The notes: generated by a model not told the origin, from the letters alone. Shown: positions 16,671 through 25,358, numbered from the stretch's first letter. The stretch is 64,000 bases of DNA from Leisingera sp. S132 (GCF_025144465.1 NZ_CP083555.1:47077-111076); one strand, 5' to 3'. Made by a program: numbers and translations.

Positions 16671-16799
16671 CCGTGACCGTCCGGACCGGCTGTCAGGCTG
16701 AACTTTGCTGCGCGAGGAATGGGCGCGAAGCGCGCAGGGGAAAGTTCTGCTTGAAGGGGGTGGCTGAAAGCCGCGCCCGGCAGACGGGCCAGGTCACGG
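16671..16799. other. self-complementary block A upstream of the small plasmid operon
   Basis: An outer perfect 8-bp stem (CCGTGACC 16671-16678 with GGTCACGG 16792-16799) encloses an inner hairpin AACTTT...AAAGTT (16701-16746) whose apex is GCGCG-AAG-CGCGC, plus a GGCT...AGCC hairpin. The block lies 36 bp upstream of the first gene of the minus-strand operon. The inner hairpin shares sequence with block C at 26007-26053. Confidence 0.55.
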
Positions 16800-16936
16800 A
16801 GATTGCATCAGGAAGACAACGAAGGAGAACAGAGGTGACTGGGCTGCGTGCCAATCACGCCGGACCGCAAAAGGATTGGAAACGTCCACGATGGATTTCG
16901 CCTGGGCTTGGACGAAGCTGTAACGACCAGAATGAC

Positions 16937-17173
16937 ATGTCCACGCGCAACCTGAAATGGCGGGGCATGATCAAGCTTCGACCCATTGCCGACCACGACC
17001 CAGTTCTGGACCAGTCCAGTCTGCTTCAGGCCATAGAGCTCACCTTCGCCTATGCCGAAACACACGGCGGGATCGGGCTGACACAGACGAAAGCTCTCAA
17101 CAGGAAATTCGGTCAGTTCAATTCGGCCGTTGCCTTCCGGCTGGGGCTCAGCCAAGTTCATCTAAAACAATGA
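16937..17173 (+). pseudogene. truncated remnant of a plasmid protein family (IS1096/pRiA4b ORF-3-associated type)
   Basis: The frame from ATG 16937 encodes MSTRNLKWRGMIKLRPIADH, then DPVLDQSSLLQAIELTFAYA and ETHGGIGLTQTKALNRKF. From memory this matches the N-terminal third of a plasmid-borne family in which LTxxKAFNRKF is followed by a longer conserved domain. After NRKF the sequence no longer fits and the frame stops at 17171-17173, so I read it as a broken remnant. The family name is uncertain. Confidence 0.4.
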
Positions 17174-17220
17174 AATAGTGCCTGAACGCACGTTACGGTT
17201 TAAGAAATTGGTTAAACAAC

Positions 17221-18225
17221 ATGCCTGAAATCATCAGCTTTCAACAAGCGATAGAAGCCACAAAAGGCGAAGATAAAGCTCTTCTGATCGGCAACGGCTT
17301 CTCTGCGCAGTATTTCAATTACGCGAACCTTCTGATGGAGGCCCAGCTAGAAGACGGCAGCCCCGTAAAAGCGCTGTTTGAACGACTTGGCACTGTGGAT
17401 TTCGAAGCGGTTATCAGGGCTCTCGAGGACGCATCCATTGTCGAGCGGGCCTATGGCAACGAAGCTCACGCCAGTGAACTCGAAGCCGACGCTCAAAAGG
17501 TAAGGGAGGCCCTCGTCAATGCCGTCAACGCGACACATCCCGCCCATAGGGAAGACCTCGAATTCCAGTATGAAAGCGCGGCAGCGTTTCTGAAGCACTT
17601 TAGCAAAGGACGAGTGTTCACGTTAAACTATGACCTACTGCTCTATTGGGTGAATTTGGAAAAAAGTCTGCTAACTGACGGGTTTGGCCTTGGCGAAGAC
17701 GTAGACGATGGCCGTTTCAAAGGCCCTTTCCAAGAAGGTGCATACTGCCGAACTTTCAACCTACATGGCGGTTTACACCTTTTTCAAGACGGAGTCGGAG
17801 ATGTCTACAAAGCTCTGAACGATGGCGATGGAGTCATAGCGAACATTACGCACGAGATTGCGAACAACGGGCGGCTTCCTCTTTATGTAGCCGAGGGCAC
17901 TTCGACATCGAAGCTGCGCAAGATCAACTCTGTCGAGTATCTCCGCCATTGCTATCGCGTACTGCAGGAAACCACTGCCGCCGTTTTCGTGTTCGGGCAC
18001 AGCGCAGATCCAAACGACGCCCATATTTATCATGCAATTTTCGGATCAAAGGCTAAGCACGTCTATTTCGGTGTCTTCCAGCCGAACGACAATAAAGTTA
18101 CGGCTTTGGATGCCGAACTGGCAAAATACAAAAAGCTCGGAGGGGATGGCGTCCACTACAGCTTCTTTGACTCTGAGACCGCGCAGGTCTGGGATGGACC
18201 CCCAGAGGAAGAAGATGCAGACTGA
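17221..18225 (+). CDS. DUF4917 family protein with SIR2-like features
   Basis: The 334-residue protein matches DUF4917 in length and in 'KALLIGNGFSAQYFNYANLL'. Three spaced motifs resemble SIR2-like NAD-binding proteins: GNGFS (residues 24-28), TLNYD (134-138) and GHSADPNDAH (259-268). SIR2-like domains in phage defence cleave NAD, so an effector-type role is conceivable, but this is inference. There is no clear ribosome site before ATG 17221. Codon use is more A/T-rich than in the neighbours, and this gene runs against the direction of the surrounding plasmid genes, so it appears to be an inserted cargo. Confidence 0.7.
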   Translation: MPEIISFQQAIEATKGEDKALLIGNGFSAQYFNYANLLMEAQLEDGSPVKALFERLGTVDFEAVIRALEDASIVERAYGNEAHASELEADAQKVREALVNAVNATHPAHREDLEFQYESAAAFLKHFSKGRVFTLNYDLLLYWVNLEKSLLTDGFGLGEDVDDGRFKGPFQEGAYCRTFNLHGGLHLFQDGVGDVYKALNDGDGVIANITHEIANNGRLPLYVAEGTSTSKLRKINSVEYLRHCYRVLQETTAAVFVFGHSADPNDAHIYHAIFGSKAKHVYFGVFQPNDNKVTALDAELAKYKKLGGDGVHYSFFDSETAQVWDGPPEEEDAD

Positions 18226-18398
18226 CGATCATGCTGTCAGAGAACTCCTGACTGACGGGCGCTGGTTCTTGCGCCCCCAGACAGGGCGCCCAGATTGGTG
18301 TGACTCCATCGTTGCGCATGCCGACGTTGGACATCATTGCTGCTAATTTTTGCAGTCCGTGCGCCACACGATGCCTAACCACCTCGAATTGAGGCCGC

Positions 18399-19295
18399 CT
18401 ATGCGGCGACCTCATCCGTGTTTGGCTGCAACCCATGCAGGTAATCAACGGCCTTCTGCGCGTAAGCAGCAGCCTGGAAGATGAACCGCTTGTCGTTGCG
18501 AAGGACTTCGAGCCAATGCGCAATGTAGGACGCGTGCTCGTCACGCGGTTCCGGCGACAGACCAAGGTCAGCGGCAAGAAACGCGGCTCCAAGCTCAGCG
18601 ACGAGCTCTTCTTGTGTATAACCTTCGTCGCCCCAGCATTTGCGACCAAAGCTGCGGTCAAGGCGCTTGGGGTGACGAGTCCAATGGCAAACCTCGTGGC
18701 CAAGTGTTGAATAGTACGCCTCGGGGGATTCAAAGATCTCGAAGGGCGGCATCTGAACGTAGTCGGGATCAACCGCATAGAAGGCTTGATTGCCACCATG
18801 GCGAATATCGGCGGCGGTCGCAGCGAAGAATGCTTCGGCGGCGTTATCACGCTCGGCGGTCTCGGGCATCTGCTCGGCCACGGCGTAGTAGGTCTCGGGC
18901 AGTCCTTCGATCTGATCGACGTTGAAGACCGTGTACCCCTTAATGAAGGGGATCTCGATCTCGTGGTCTTGGCCCGCATCATCGGTCTCGGTCTTGCGGA
19001 GCTTGTCGGCATAGATGACGAGTTGACCCTTGGAGCCTTTGCGGACCTGCCCACCAAGCTCGAGTGCCTGACGATAGGTCATCCAGGTGGGCGCGGCGTA
19101 GCCATGGGCGACGGAGGCTGCCCAGAGCAGGATGATGTTGAGGCCGCGATAGGCCATGCCGTTGTGGCGCAGGGGCCGGGTAATTCGGCCGGCGAGGTGT
19201 TCGGCGCTCCAGGGTTTGTGCCAGGGTCGAGTGCCAGCCTCAAGATCGGCAATGATCTTTTCGGTGATGCGAGTGTAGATATCAGGCTTTACCAT
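18399..19295 (-). CDS. ardC: ArdC-type antirestriction protein (ssDNA-binding domain plus zincin)
   Basis: ATG 19295, preceded by GGAGGATCAC, gives 298 residues. The N-terminal half has the ArdC/DUF1738 ssDNA-binding features: TRPWHKPWS, HNGMAYRGLNIILLW, APTWMTYRQALELGGQVRKG. The C-terminal half is a metallopeptidase-like domain with HEVCH at 200-204 (HExxH). ArdC of plasmid pSa is reported to protect incoming single-stranded DNA and to have anti-restriction activity. A long structured block (19315-19460) precedes the gene. Position beside oriT-proximal plasmid genes fits a leading-region anti-defence gene. Confidence 0.9.
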   Translation of the reverse strand: MVKPDIYTRITEKIIADLEAGTRPWHKPWSAEHLAGRITRPLRHNGMAYRGLNIILLWAASVAHGYAAPTWMTYRQALELGGQVRKGSKGQLVIYADKLRKTETDDAGQDHEIEIPFIKGYTVFNVDQIEGLPETYYAVAEQMPETAERDNAAEAFFAATAADIRHGGNQAFYAVDPDYVQMPPFEIFESPEAYYSTLGHEVCHWTRHPKRLDRSFGRKCWGDEGYTQEELVAELGAAFLAADLGLSPEPRDEHASYIAHWLEVLRNDKRFIFQAAAYAQKAVDYLHGLQPNTDEVAA

Positions 19296-19314
19296 GTGAT
19301 CCTCCATTGTCTCG

Positions 19315-19460
19315 TCCCCGTGCGGGACGCGGGAGGAAATGGCGGACGCAACAAGCCACCCGGGCATGGTCAACCCGGGAGCGTCAGCGAATGGAGCGGG
19401 CAGACCATTGTGCGGGTGGCGGCGTCCGCCAGACCCGCGATCCCCCTGCTCGCACGGGGA
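19315..19460. other. highly structured block B upstream of ardC
   Basis: Four nested stems close a 146-nt region: TCCCCGTGCG (19315-19324) with CGCACGGGGA (19451-19460), CGCGGG (19328-19333) with CCCGCG (19434-19439), GGCGGACGC (19341-19349) with GCGTCCGCC (19422-19430), and GCCACCCG (19355-19362) with CGGGTGGC (19413-19420). Inside are two hairpins, CCCGGG-9 nt-CCCGGG and AATGG-10 nt-CCATT. It ends 20 bp before the ardC start. It could be a structured 5' leader RNA or a hairpin promoter active on single-stranded plasmid DNA. Confidence 0.75.
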
Positions 19461-19689
19461 TGAGATGGAGGAGGTTCAAGGGGCTAGAATTCGGCACCCA
19501 TCATTCGCACAAATATGTTGCACGCCTTATCAAGTCCACTTTGCCAACGTCTTGCATCGATGTTGAGATTGTCCTCCTTACCTGATCTGCGTGAACCTGG
19601 CCAAAGCCACAGTTTTGTGGGGTTCCTCAGTGGCTTTTGCCCTCAGGCATTCGTCAATGCAGCAATCAATTTGTTGCAGCCGGGTCAGA

Positions 19690-20922
19690 CTACAGTCCGA
19701 GAGCCGTCTCCATCCTCTCATGTTCAAAGGCTGGTGCGCATCTTCTGTGCGCGGCCCCGGTAATACCATGCTGGCGGAGCGTTTCGCCCCAGATTTCGCT
19801 CACCGTTTTGGCCATTTCCCTGGCCATATCCTTGGCATCAGCTTGCTCGATATCAAAGAAAGGCGCGGCTTCGATAACTGCTTCCACGGAAGGCTCAAAG
19901 CCATGAATGTCGCTGATCCCCGTTTCCAAAGTGGGTTGCCTGCGTGGTTGCGGGTTTACGTCAAACATCGGTGACAGGCGCCATCGATTGTCGCGCACAT
20001 AGAGCAATCCATGGTTTTTCAGGTGATCATCGGTGTTTGTGATCAGCACGGTGAACAACAGACGCCGCCACAGTTCCAGAATATCACTGTCAGGCAGAAC
20101 AGACATTTGACGAAGAGCATCTGCAATGTCGGTGTAATAACCATGGGCGGAACCTCTTTTCCCCAAAGCGGTACGGGCCGACATATATGGCAGACGACCA
20201 CCTTGGCGGCGATCAAAGCGCTTGATGAGTCCGACAGGGTGCCTGCTCGCCGCCAACTCAAGCCGTGCCTCCGGTGTTCGAATACCGACCGCGCGCGCCA
20301 TTGCGAGGGTGGCAATTTCCAACCTTTCGACGGGCCATGTATCATCAATCGAGGTAAACTTTGCGATCCACAGGTCATCGCCATCCTCGACATTGGCTTT
20401 GGGGCGCGCACCGCCAAGTGAACCTGCCGCACCCACAAGATCACGCGCTTCGGCTTCAGCCCCATCCGGATCCCGCTCATACCGTGCTGCGATCGCACGA
20501 AGCTCTTCAATATTTGCCAGGCGTGGCACAGGGGGCTGATCCGGGTGGAACACATCACCCTTTTCATTCAAAAACCGCAACGCCCCCTGGCGGGCCCTGT
20601 CATCTGCGGCAACCAGATAGTCAAACTCTGTCGCTCCCTCGCCATGCACCCGGCGAATGAGTTTACGTCCCCAACTATCAGGCGATGTATCTGTGAAGGG
20701 CCCCGCCAGGACATCTCGACGACGGCTGTCGCGCCCCTCAGACGAAGAATGAAAAGGCGCGCGGCCGCGCGGCATGTCCGGCGCGAGATCAAATCCTATC
20801 GGGTTTTCGAGCCATCGTTCATCATAGATGAACGTGGAATGAGACCGGCGCCCATCAGTTTCAAAAATCAAACGACCGACGGGGATACAGGCATCCCCTA
20901 GAACAACAAAAGCCTCAGGCAT
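19690..20922 (-). CDS. hipA: HipA-family serine/threonine kinase, toxin-like
   Basis: The 410-residue protein has the HipA fold: N-terminal subdomain with 'SPDSWGRKLIRRVHGEG', the glycine-rich segment AGSLGGARPKA that binds ATP, the Lys-bearing strand 'DLWIAKFTSIDD', the catalytic loop LITNTDDHLKNHGLL and the metal-binding MFDVNPQP. HipA kinases phosphorylate translation factors such as glutamyl-tRNA synthetase and cause growth arrest unless bound by HipB. The start overlaps the stop of the upstream HTH gene (TAATG), so the pair is a coupled toxin-antitoxin operon. It may serve plasmid maintenance. Confidence 0.88.
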   Translation of the reverse strand: MPEAFVVLGDACIPVGRLIFETDGRRSHSTFIYDERWLENPIGFDLAPDMPRGRAPFHSSSEGRDSRRRDVLAGPFTDTSPDSWGRKLIRRVHGEGATEFDYLVAADDRARQGALRFLNEKGDVFHPDQPPVPRLANIEELRAIAARYERDPDGAEAEARDLVGAAGSLGGARPKANVEDGDDLWIAKFTSIDDTWPVERLEIATLAMARAVGIRTPEARLELAASRHPVGLIKRFDRRQGGRLPYMSARTALGKRGSAHGYYTDIADALRQMSVLPDSDILELWRRLLFTVLITNTDDHLKNHGLLYVRDNRWRLSPMFDVNPQPRRQPTLETGISDIHGFEPSVEAVIEAAPFFDIEQADAKDMAREMAKTVSEIWGETLRQHGITGAAHRRCAPAFEHERMETALGL

Positions 20923-21338
20923 TAAAATGCTGTCCCTTCATCATCATCAAAAACGACTGGCCCCTTTGCGGTGTCTTTTAAGTTAGCTGGGGTGGCCTTT
21001 GTGCCCTTGCTGGTCCGCGCGGATGCCGATGGACCGCGCTGCCGGATGCGCTCCGGGAGTTTCTCCCTATCCAGTCCGATGCCGGTGGAATCCGAAGATG
21101 GGTCTGCGATCTCGGCCAACCGTTCCAGCATTCCCAGAGCCAGAAGCGCCATAGCAAAGGTCTCAAGCCGGACGCCACCATCGCCCCGCTCAAGCTTTGC
21201 AAGAGTCTTGTCGCTGACACCAATCCGGCTACAGAAATCCGCAACCGACATGCGGCGCCTTTTGCGCGCCGTCTGGATATCACGACCGAGCTGCGACAAA
21301 GCGGATTTAACTTGTAACGAGCCCACAACACTCTCCAA
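20922..21338 (-). CDS. hipB: HipB-like XRE antitoxin/repressor
   Basis: The 138-residue protein has an N-terminal XRE helix-turn-helix: 'LGRDIQTARKRRRMSVADFC' then SRIGVSDKTLAKLERGDGGV. The C-terminal ~50 residues are basic and disordered, ending VFDDDEGTAF, a tail that may occupy HipA. HipB dimers neutralise the kinase and repress the operon. Two spaced CCGGA...TCCGG palindromes lie directly upstream. Translation is coupled to hipA by a 1-bp stop/start overlap. Confidence 0.87.
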   Translation of the reverse strand: MESVVGSLQVKSALSQLGRDIQTARKRRRMSVADFCSRIGVSDKTLAKLERGDGGVRLETFAMALLALGMLERLAEIADPSSDSTGIGLDREKLPERIRQRGPSASARTSKGTKATPANLKDTAKGPVVFDDDEGTAF

Positions 21339-21346
21339 GGGTTACA

Positions 21347-21393
21347 CCGGATATTTTTCCGGCTTGAAAGCCTTAGTCCGGAATTTTCTCCGG
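21347..21393. promoter_or_regulatory. twin palindromic operators of the hipBA promoter
   Basis: CCGGATATTTTTCCGG (21347-21362) and CCGGAATTTTCTCCGG (21378-21393) share 5-bp arms CCGGA/TCCGG with a 6-bp centre and start 31 bp apart, about three helical turns. A further half-site TTTTCTCCGG occurs at 21474-21483. They lie 9-55 bp upstream of hipB, as expected for cooperative HipB binding. Confidence 0.7.
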
Positions 21394-21632
21394 TATATAG
21401 CCTCACCTCACATAAATCAAGGTTCCACACCATAATCCGACTGAAACTCCGATCTAAAACTCTTAAAGCGAACTTTTCTCCGGGTTATTAGGGGTGCAAC
21501 CCGCATCCCCTCCCCCATAATCCACGGCAGAGCTCACAGACGGGCCCTCGAAAAGCTCGGACTCATATTTGCTAAATCCCGCAGCTTCACTGTTCAGTAA
21601 ATCTGCGGAAATCGACCGGCAAACCGCCATCG

Positions 21633-22994
21633 TCATGCCGCCTGCCCACTGAGCCTGCCATAGAAGCTGCGCTCGAGATGCAACTCCCCTGCCCCGGCTT
21701 TCTGGACAATACCACGCAGATATCCGCCTGGGGACGCCACTTCACCGACGCAATGCTTGTCAAAGGTCAGAACCAGCGCCGCTGTTGCGATTTGAGGCCC
21801 AAGCCGATCCTGCGCGAGGTTCCAGGCATGCTCGGACACGCCGATCATCGGCCTCAACTGCCCGGCAACGCGATGAAGATCGCCCCAATCCTTCAGATAC
21901 CCGCCCATATTGCGTGCCCAGGACGCGAATTCTGGACAAGCCTGCATCACAGTCGGCAAATCAAGTGCTGCTCCTCGTGTCTTGCGGGCCTCAGTAACCC
22001 AATCTTCCAACTCCCTATCCACTTGGTTTTCGGGTGGTGCATTGGGCACCACGCCCGCCGCTTGCTCAGTTTCTGAGCGATTACAGGTTACAGGATTAAG
22101 TTGGGTTGTAATTGGTATATGAGGTTCAGAATTGACCTCCCTGGGGTTCAATTCTTGAGTCTTTTCACTGACTTGTTCGGTGGCTTCAGCCAAGTTTTCC
22201 ACAACCTCATCCGCCCGAACTGCCTTGAGGTAGGTCGCCTCGACGCGCTCCTGAAGTTCCCTGAACCAAGCCAGGAGCCGCTCAAGCGTCTCAGAACCCG
22301 TGTTCCGACGCGGTAGACGGTCCAGGAGATCCTCGAATAGTCTTGAAAGATGCTCCCAGGGCCCTCTCAGCGCCGTGTGAGACGCCGCTTCGATCCGGGC
22401 GCGGATCATCCGGCGTGCAACCGTGATCTGACGCTTCAGGCGCTGACAGAACTCACGCTCGGCCTGCAATTCGGCCTGTAGCTGCTCGAATTCCTCGACA
22501 CGCGCTGACAGCGGCGACAGATCGAAGCCATAAGCCTCGATGATGCGCCCGTCAGCGTCCCTGTGGCCCCACCGCTTGCCATTGGGGCTATCCTTGAAGG
22601 AGATCACGCCAATTTCAGCCAGACGCCGCGCATGGCGCTTGAGCGCAGAGAGCGAGAAGCCCGTCTGCTCCATCAGATAGGCGTTCGAGGCCCAGACGAT
22701 CGGACGCTGTCCCTCCTCCCAGTCCTGGGCCTGTGTGAAGGCTCCGAGCGTGTCGAGAAGCAGCATGTCTCCGGCCTTGAGGCCGATGTGTGCGCCAACA
22801 CGCTTCACGGCAACAAAGGCCTGCGATTTGGGAACAGCCGCCTTTTCGCCGACCTGTGCGTGCTGTTCAGAGACAGCAAGTCCAACCGTTGCCTTACGCC
22901 AGCCCGAGGGTTGGTTGATATTGGACATACCTCCACCGTTCTGAGGCATGCCTGTCCCAGTCGCTCCATCCGGAGCATCATTGAATTTCTTCAT
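21633..22994 (-). CDS. repC: RepC replication initiator (RepABC plasmid)
   Basis: The 453-residue protein has the RepC N-terminal signature 'GDMLLLDTLGAFTQAQDWEE', 'RPIVWASNAYLMEQTGFS', 'LSALKRHARRLAEIGVISFK' and 'DGRIIEAYGFDLSPLSARV', and the C-terminal 'ASPGGYLRGIVQKAGAGELH'. RepC initiates replication at an origin inside its own coding sequence, commonly an A/T-rich stretch in the middle of the gene. Start codons at 22994, 22949 or 22928 are possible; none has an ideal ribosome site, as usual because RepC translation is limited by the antisense RNA. Third gene of the cassette. Confidence 0.92.
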   Translation of the reverse strand: MKKFNDAPDGATGTGMPQNGGGMSNINQPSGWRKATVGLAVSEQHAQVGEKAAVPKSQAFVAVKRVGAHIGLKAGDMLLLDTLGAFTQAQDWEEGQRPIVWASNAYLMEQTGFSLSALKRHARRLAEIGVISFKDSPNGKRWGHRDADGRIIEAYGFDLSPLSARVEEFEQLQAELQAEREFCQRLKRQITVARRMIRARIEAASHTALRGPWEHLSRLFEDLLDRLPRRNTGSETLERLLAWFRELQERVEATYLKAVRADEVVENLAEATEQVSEKTQELNPREVNSEPHIPITTQLNPVTCNRSETEQAAGVVPNAPPENQVDRELEDWVTEARKTRGAALDLPTVMQACPEFASWARNMGGYLKDWGDLHRVAGQLRPMIGVSEHAWNLAQDRLGPQIATAALVLTFDKHCVGEVASPGGYLRGIVQKAGAGELHLERSFYGRLSGQAA

Positions 22995-23041
22995 TTTACT
23001 ATGCAGGCACAGAAAACCTGTTCGCCCGAAGACGTTTTTCG

Positions 23042-23140
23042 TTGTTTAGCGATTCGCGGGCTGCTAGGATTGTGGTGTCAAAACAAATCGCGCCTTGTGC
23101 GCAGCAGCCCTCGGGACTTCGGTTTCGAGGGTTTTCTTTT
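23042..23140 (+). ncRNA. antisense counter-transcribed RNA of the repABC cassette (ctRNA)
   Basis: The repB-repC gap contains a plus-strand transcription unit opposite to repABC: -35 TTGTTT (23042-23047), 17-bp spacer, -10 TAGGAT (23065-23070), and a terminator hairpin CCCTCG-12 nt-CGAGGG followed by TTTTCTTTT (23108-23140). The predicted RNA is about 65 nt. In repABC plasmids this antisense RNA controls repC translation and incompatibility. Location and architecture match exactly; the start site is predicted, not shown. Confidence 0.8.
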
Positions 23141-23181
23141 GGGTGCCGTTCTCCTTTCTGCTCGTTGCCTCCGTTTCGGCG

Positions 23182-23197
23182 GTTAACAGCTGTTAAC
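23182..23197. other. parS: parS site 1 (between repB and repC)
   Basis: GTTAACAGCTGTTAAC is a perfect 16-bp palindrome of the RepABC parS class. It lies 5 bp downstream of the repB stop codon. Confidence 0.85.
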
Positions 23198-23202
23198 CGC
23201 CC

Positions 23203-24174
23203 CTACCCTTCGTGGTTTTCTGATTGAAACCGCTCGAAGGAATCCTGAATGAGCTGGTCCAGATTCTGATCCAGCCAGTTTGCGAATTTCGTGTTGTCCC
23301 CTGCCCTCTTGACGGTCACCGAGAGGCCCGACTTTCCACTCTTGATCTGAACGCCAGGAAGTGGCGAGCGCTCTTCAACAGCCCGTTCTTGCTTTCCGCG
23401 TTTTCCGATCTCCTTGAGCACAAGCTCCAGACGGGTGTCGGATTCCAGCTCACCGGATCGGCCAAGAACTCCCAGGGCTGCTTGCTCGGTCAGCTGCTCC
23501 TTTTCAAACGCAGTTGCGAGGGTTGTCCATTTCGGGCGCCCTGCCCCCGGAGCCGCGCCGATTGCCTCACCGACGGCGCTGGGAACCAGGCGATTGATAC
23601 GTTCAAGCTGAGACAGCGTGTTCTTGCTGATCGCCAAGGCCTGGCAAACTTCTGCGCGGGAGTATCCCTGCTCCAGGATCGCTTGCGCAAAACGAACACG
23701 TTCATAGTAGCTCAGTTCCGCGCGGCCAGCGTTTTCGAGCCCTTTTGCCATCAGGGCGTCTGTATCGTCGAGCGTCCGGATCAGAGCCCGCACCGGGATA
23801 CCAAGCTGCCGACAAGCAAGTATCCGTCGCTGACCGTAGATCACCTCGAAATGCCCATCGCGATCCTTAGACGGCCGAAGAAGAACGGGCACTTGCTGTC
23901 CGGCCTCGGCAATACTGGATGCCAGGTCTTGGATCGATTCATGCGGCTCCGCGCTGTTAACAGCTGTTAACTCGATATCGAGCCGGTCCTTTGGACCCCA
24001 TGCCAGGATGAGGTTTGTATCGATATCCTGAATACCGCCGAGACCTGCGCGAACAGACCCAATGGTCCCTTTGGGCAAGGTCCGATGCGCCCGTTCTGAG
24101 CCACTGTCTCTCGCGGCTTCAGTTGCTGCGGTAATCGCGGCCATGATGCCGGTTTTGTTTTTTCCCATTGCCAT
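23203..24174 (-). CDS. repB: RepB partition protein (ParB-like)
   Basis: I place the start at ATG 24174 (MAMGKNKTGIMAAITAATEA), preceded by a G-rich ribosome site; ATG 24189 would overlap repA by 13 bp. The protein has the ParB N-terminal nucleotide-binding box (EVIYGQRRILACRQLGIPVR) after 'SIAEAGQQVPVLLRP', and a central helix-turn-helix 'SRAEVCQALAISKNTLSQLE'. RepB binds parS sites and, with the RepA ATPase, segregates the plasmid. One parS copy lies inside its own coding sequence at 23956-23971. Confidence 0.92.
   Translation of the reverse strand: MAMGKNKTGIMAAITAATEAARDSGSERAHRTLPKGTIGSVRAGLGGIQDIDTNLILAWGPKDRLDIELTAVNSAEPHESIQDLASSIAEAGQQVPVLLRPSKDRDGHFEVIYGQRRILACRQLGIPVRALIRTLDDTDALMAKGLENAGRAELSYYERVRFAQAILEQGYSRAEVCQALAISKNTLSQLERINRLVPSAVGEAIGAAPGAGRPKWTTLATAFEKEQLTEQAALGVLGRSGELESDTRLELVLKEIGKRGKQERAVEERSPLPGVQIKSGKSGLSVTVKRAGDNTKFANWLDQNLDQLIQDSFERFQSENHEG
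23956..23971. other. parS: parS site 2 (inside repB)
   Basis: A second identical copy of GTTAACAGCTGTTAAC lies within the repB coding sequence, encoding part of TAVNSA. Confidence 0.85.
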
Positions 24175-24176
24175 GA

Positions 24177-25358
24177 TTACCGCCCCCATGCCTGTTGAAG
24201 CATTCCTGCGATCTCAGCACCAACCGCATCCATGCTGTTTTTAGCGCGATCGTAGGTCGACCGTGTCATCTCGGACCGCGCGACCTCGTAGATCGACATC
24301 TTGAGCATCGATGCGTCGCCAATAGCTGTACTGCGCAGGCCCGTCGCACCAACCACGCGGTCCTGGAACAATGCACGCATCAGACTCACGATCTGCTGAC
24401 TTGGAATATCGCTCGGGTCATCGCGCGTTATGAGGAAGGAAAAGAAATCATGGTCCAGTTTGACGCCTGTGTCCTCGATCACGCCCAAATAGGCGGAGGT
24501 CATCTCGACAAATTGCTGTGTGGAAGCCAGGTCAAGCATGCTCGGTGTCATCGGCACAATGACGGAGGTGGCCGCATATAGGCCCGTCAAGGTTAGAAAC
24601 CCAAGTGCTGGTGGGCTGTCGATGACCACCACATCGTAATTGCTCTCAACGGACTGAATCGCTTTGCTGAGCTTCTCAAAGAAAGCAACGCCGCGGCCCG
24701 CATTGACTGCGGTCTCAGTTTCGAATTCGCTCAGCACGAGACGGGCCGGCGCGAGGTGGAGACCCGGGAAGTAGGTTTCCACAATGGCCTCCGACATGGG
24801 CACGGGATCCTCGTAGCGGAGCGCGTCATAAATTGACGCGCCTTCAAATTCCAGTTCCGTCTGAATTCCGCAGAAACCCGTGAGGCTACCTTGCGGGTCC
24901 AGGTCAATCGCCAGGACCCTATAGCCGCTCAAAGCAAGGTAGTGGCAAAGGTGGATGGCGGAAGTGGATTTGGCGGAACCACCTTTGAAGTTCATCAGTT
25001 GAATGACCTGAAGCTTGTCACCCTCGCGACGCCCAGGAAGGTACTTTCCAGGTTTGCGAGAGCTTGCTTCCAATAGGTGGCGCGCTTGCAGAATCTCTTC
25101 ACCGGAATAGAATCGGCGCCCATTCTTGATGACTTCGGGTTCGGGCAGGGACCCTTCGCTGTGGCATTTGCGCAAGAACTGACCCGTCACGCCGAGGAGC
25201 TCAGCAGTCTCTGTTGCGCTGAATAGTCTCAAACTTTTGCGCTGGTCTGGCGCATAAGCCTGCTGAAGATGCGTGGTGAGCGCGGTGTGTAGACGCGCCG
25301 CCATCTGGCTTGTAAGTTCGGATTGAGAGGCCGCTTCGATGGGTGCCGTCTGAAACAT
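24177..25358 (-). CDS. repA: RepA partition ATPase (ParA-like)
   Basis: The 393-residue protein has an N-terminal MerR/HTH-like DNA-binding region (FSATETAELLGVTGQFLRKC) and the deviant Walker A KGGSAKST (125-132), Walker A' 'LAIDLDPQGSLTGFCG' and Walker B 'YDVVVIDSPPALGF'. RepA polymerises on DNA to move plasmids and represses the repABC promoter together with RepB. The stop codon lies 3 bp upstream of the repB start. Repression would act on the 25359-25566 gap, which holds the third parS site. Confidence 0.93.
   Translation of the reverse strand: MFQTAPIEAASQSELTSQMAARLHTALTTHLQQAYAPDQRKSLRLFSATETAELLGVTGQFLRKCHSEGSLPEPEVIKNGRRFYSGEEILQARHLLEASSRKPGKYLPGRREGDKLQVIQLMNFKGGSAKSTSAIHLCHYLALSGYRVLAIDLDPQGSLTGFCGIQTELEFEGASIYDALRYEDPVPMSEAIVETYFPGLHLAPARLVLSEFETETAVNAGRGVAFFEKLSKAIQSVESNYDVVVIDSPPALGFLTLTGLYAATSVIVPMTPSMLDLASTQQFVEMTSAYLGVIEDTGVKLDHDFFSFLITRDDPSDIPSQQIVSLMRALFQDRVVGATGLRSTAIGDASMLKMSIYEVARSEMTRSTYDRAKNSMDAVGAEIAGMLQQAWGR

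Noticed and set aside
16628..16936. Upstream extension of the 16.9-kb plus-strand frame
   Set aside because: Runs through structured block A with no protein-like composition.
23108..23140. Hairpin plus T-run as a terminator of repB
   Set aside because: The T-run is on the plus strand, opposite to repABC, so it ends the antisense RNA instead.
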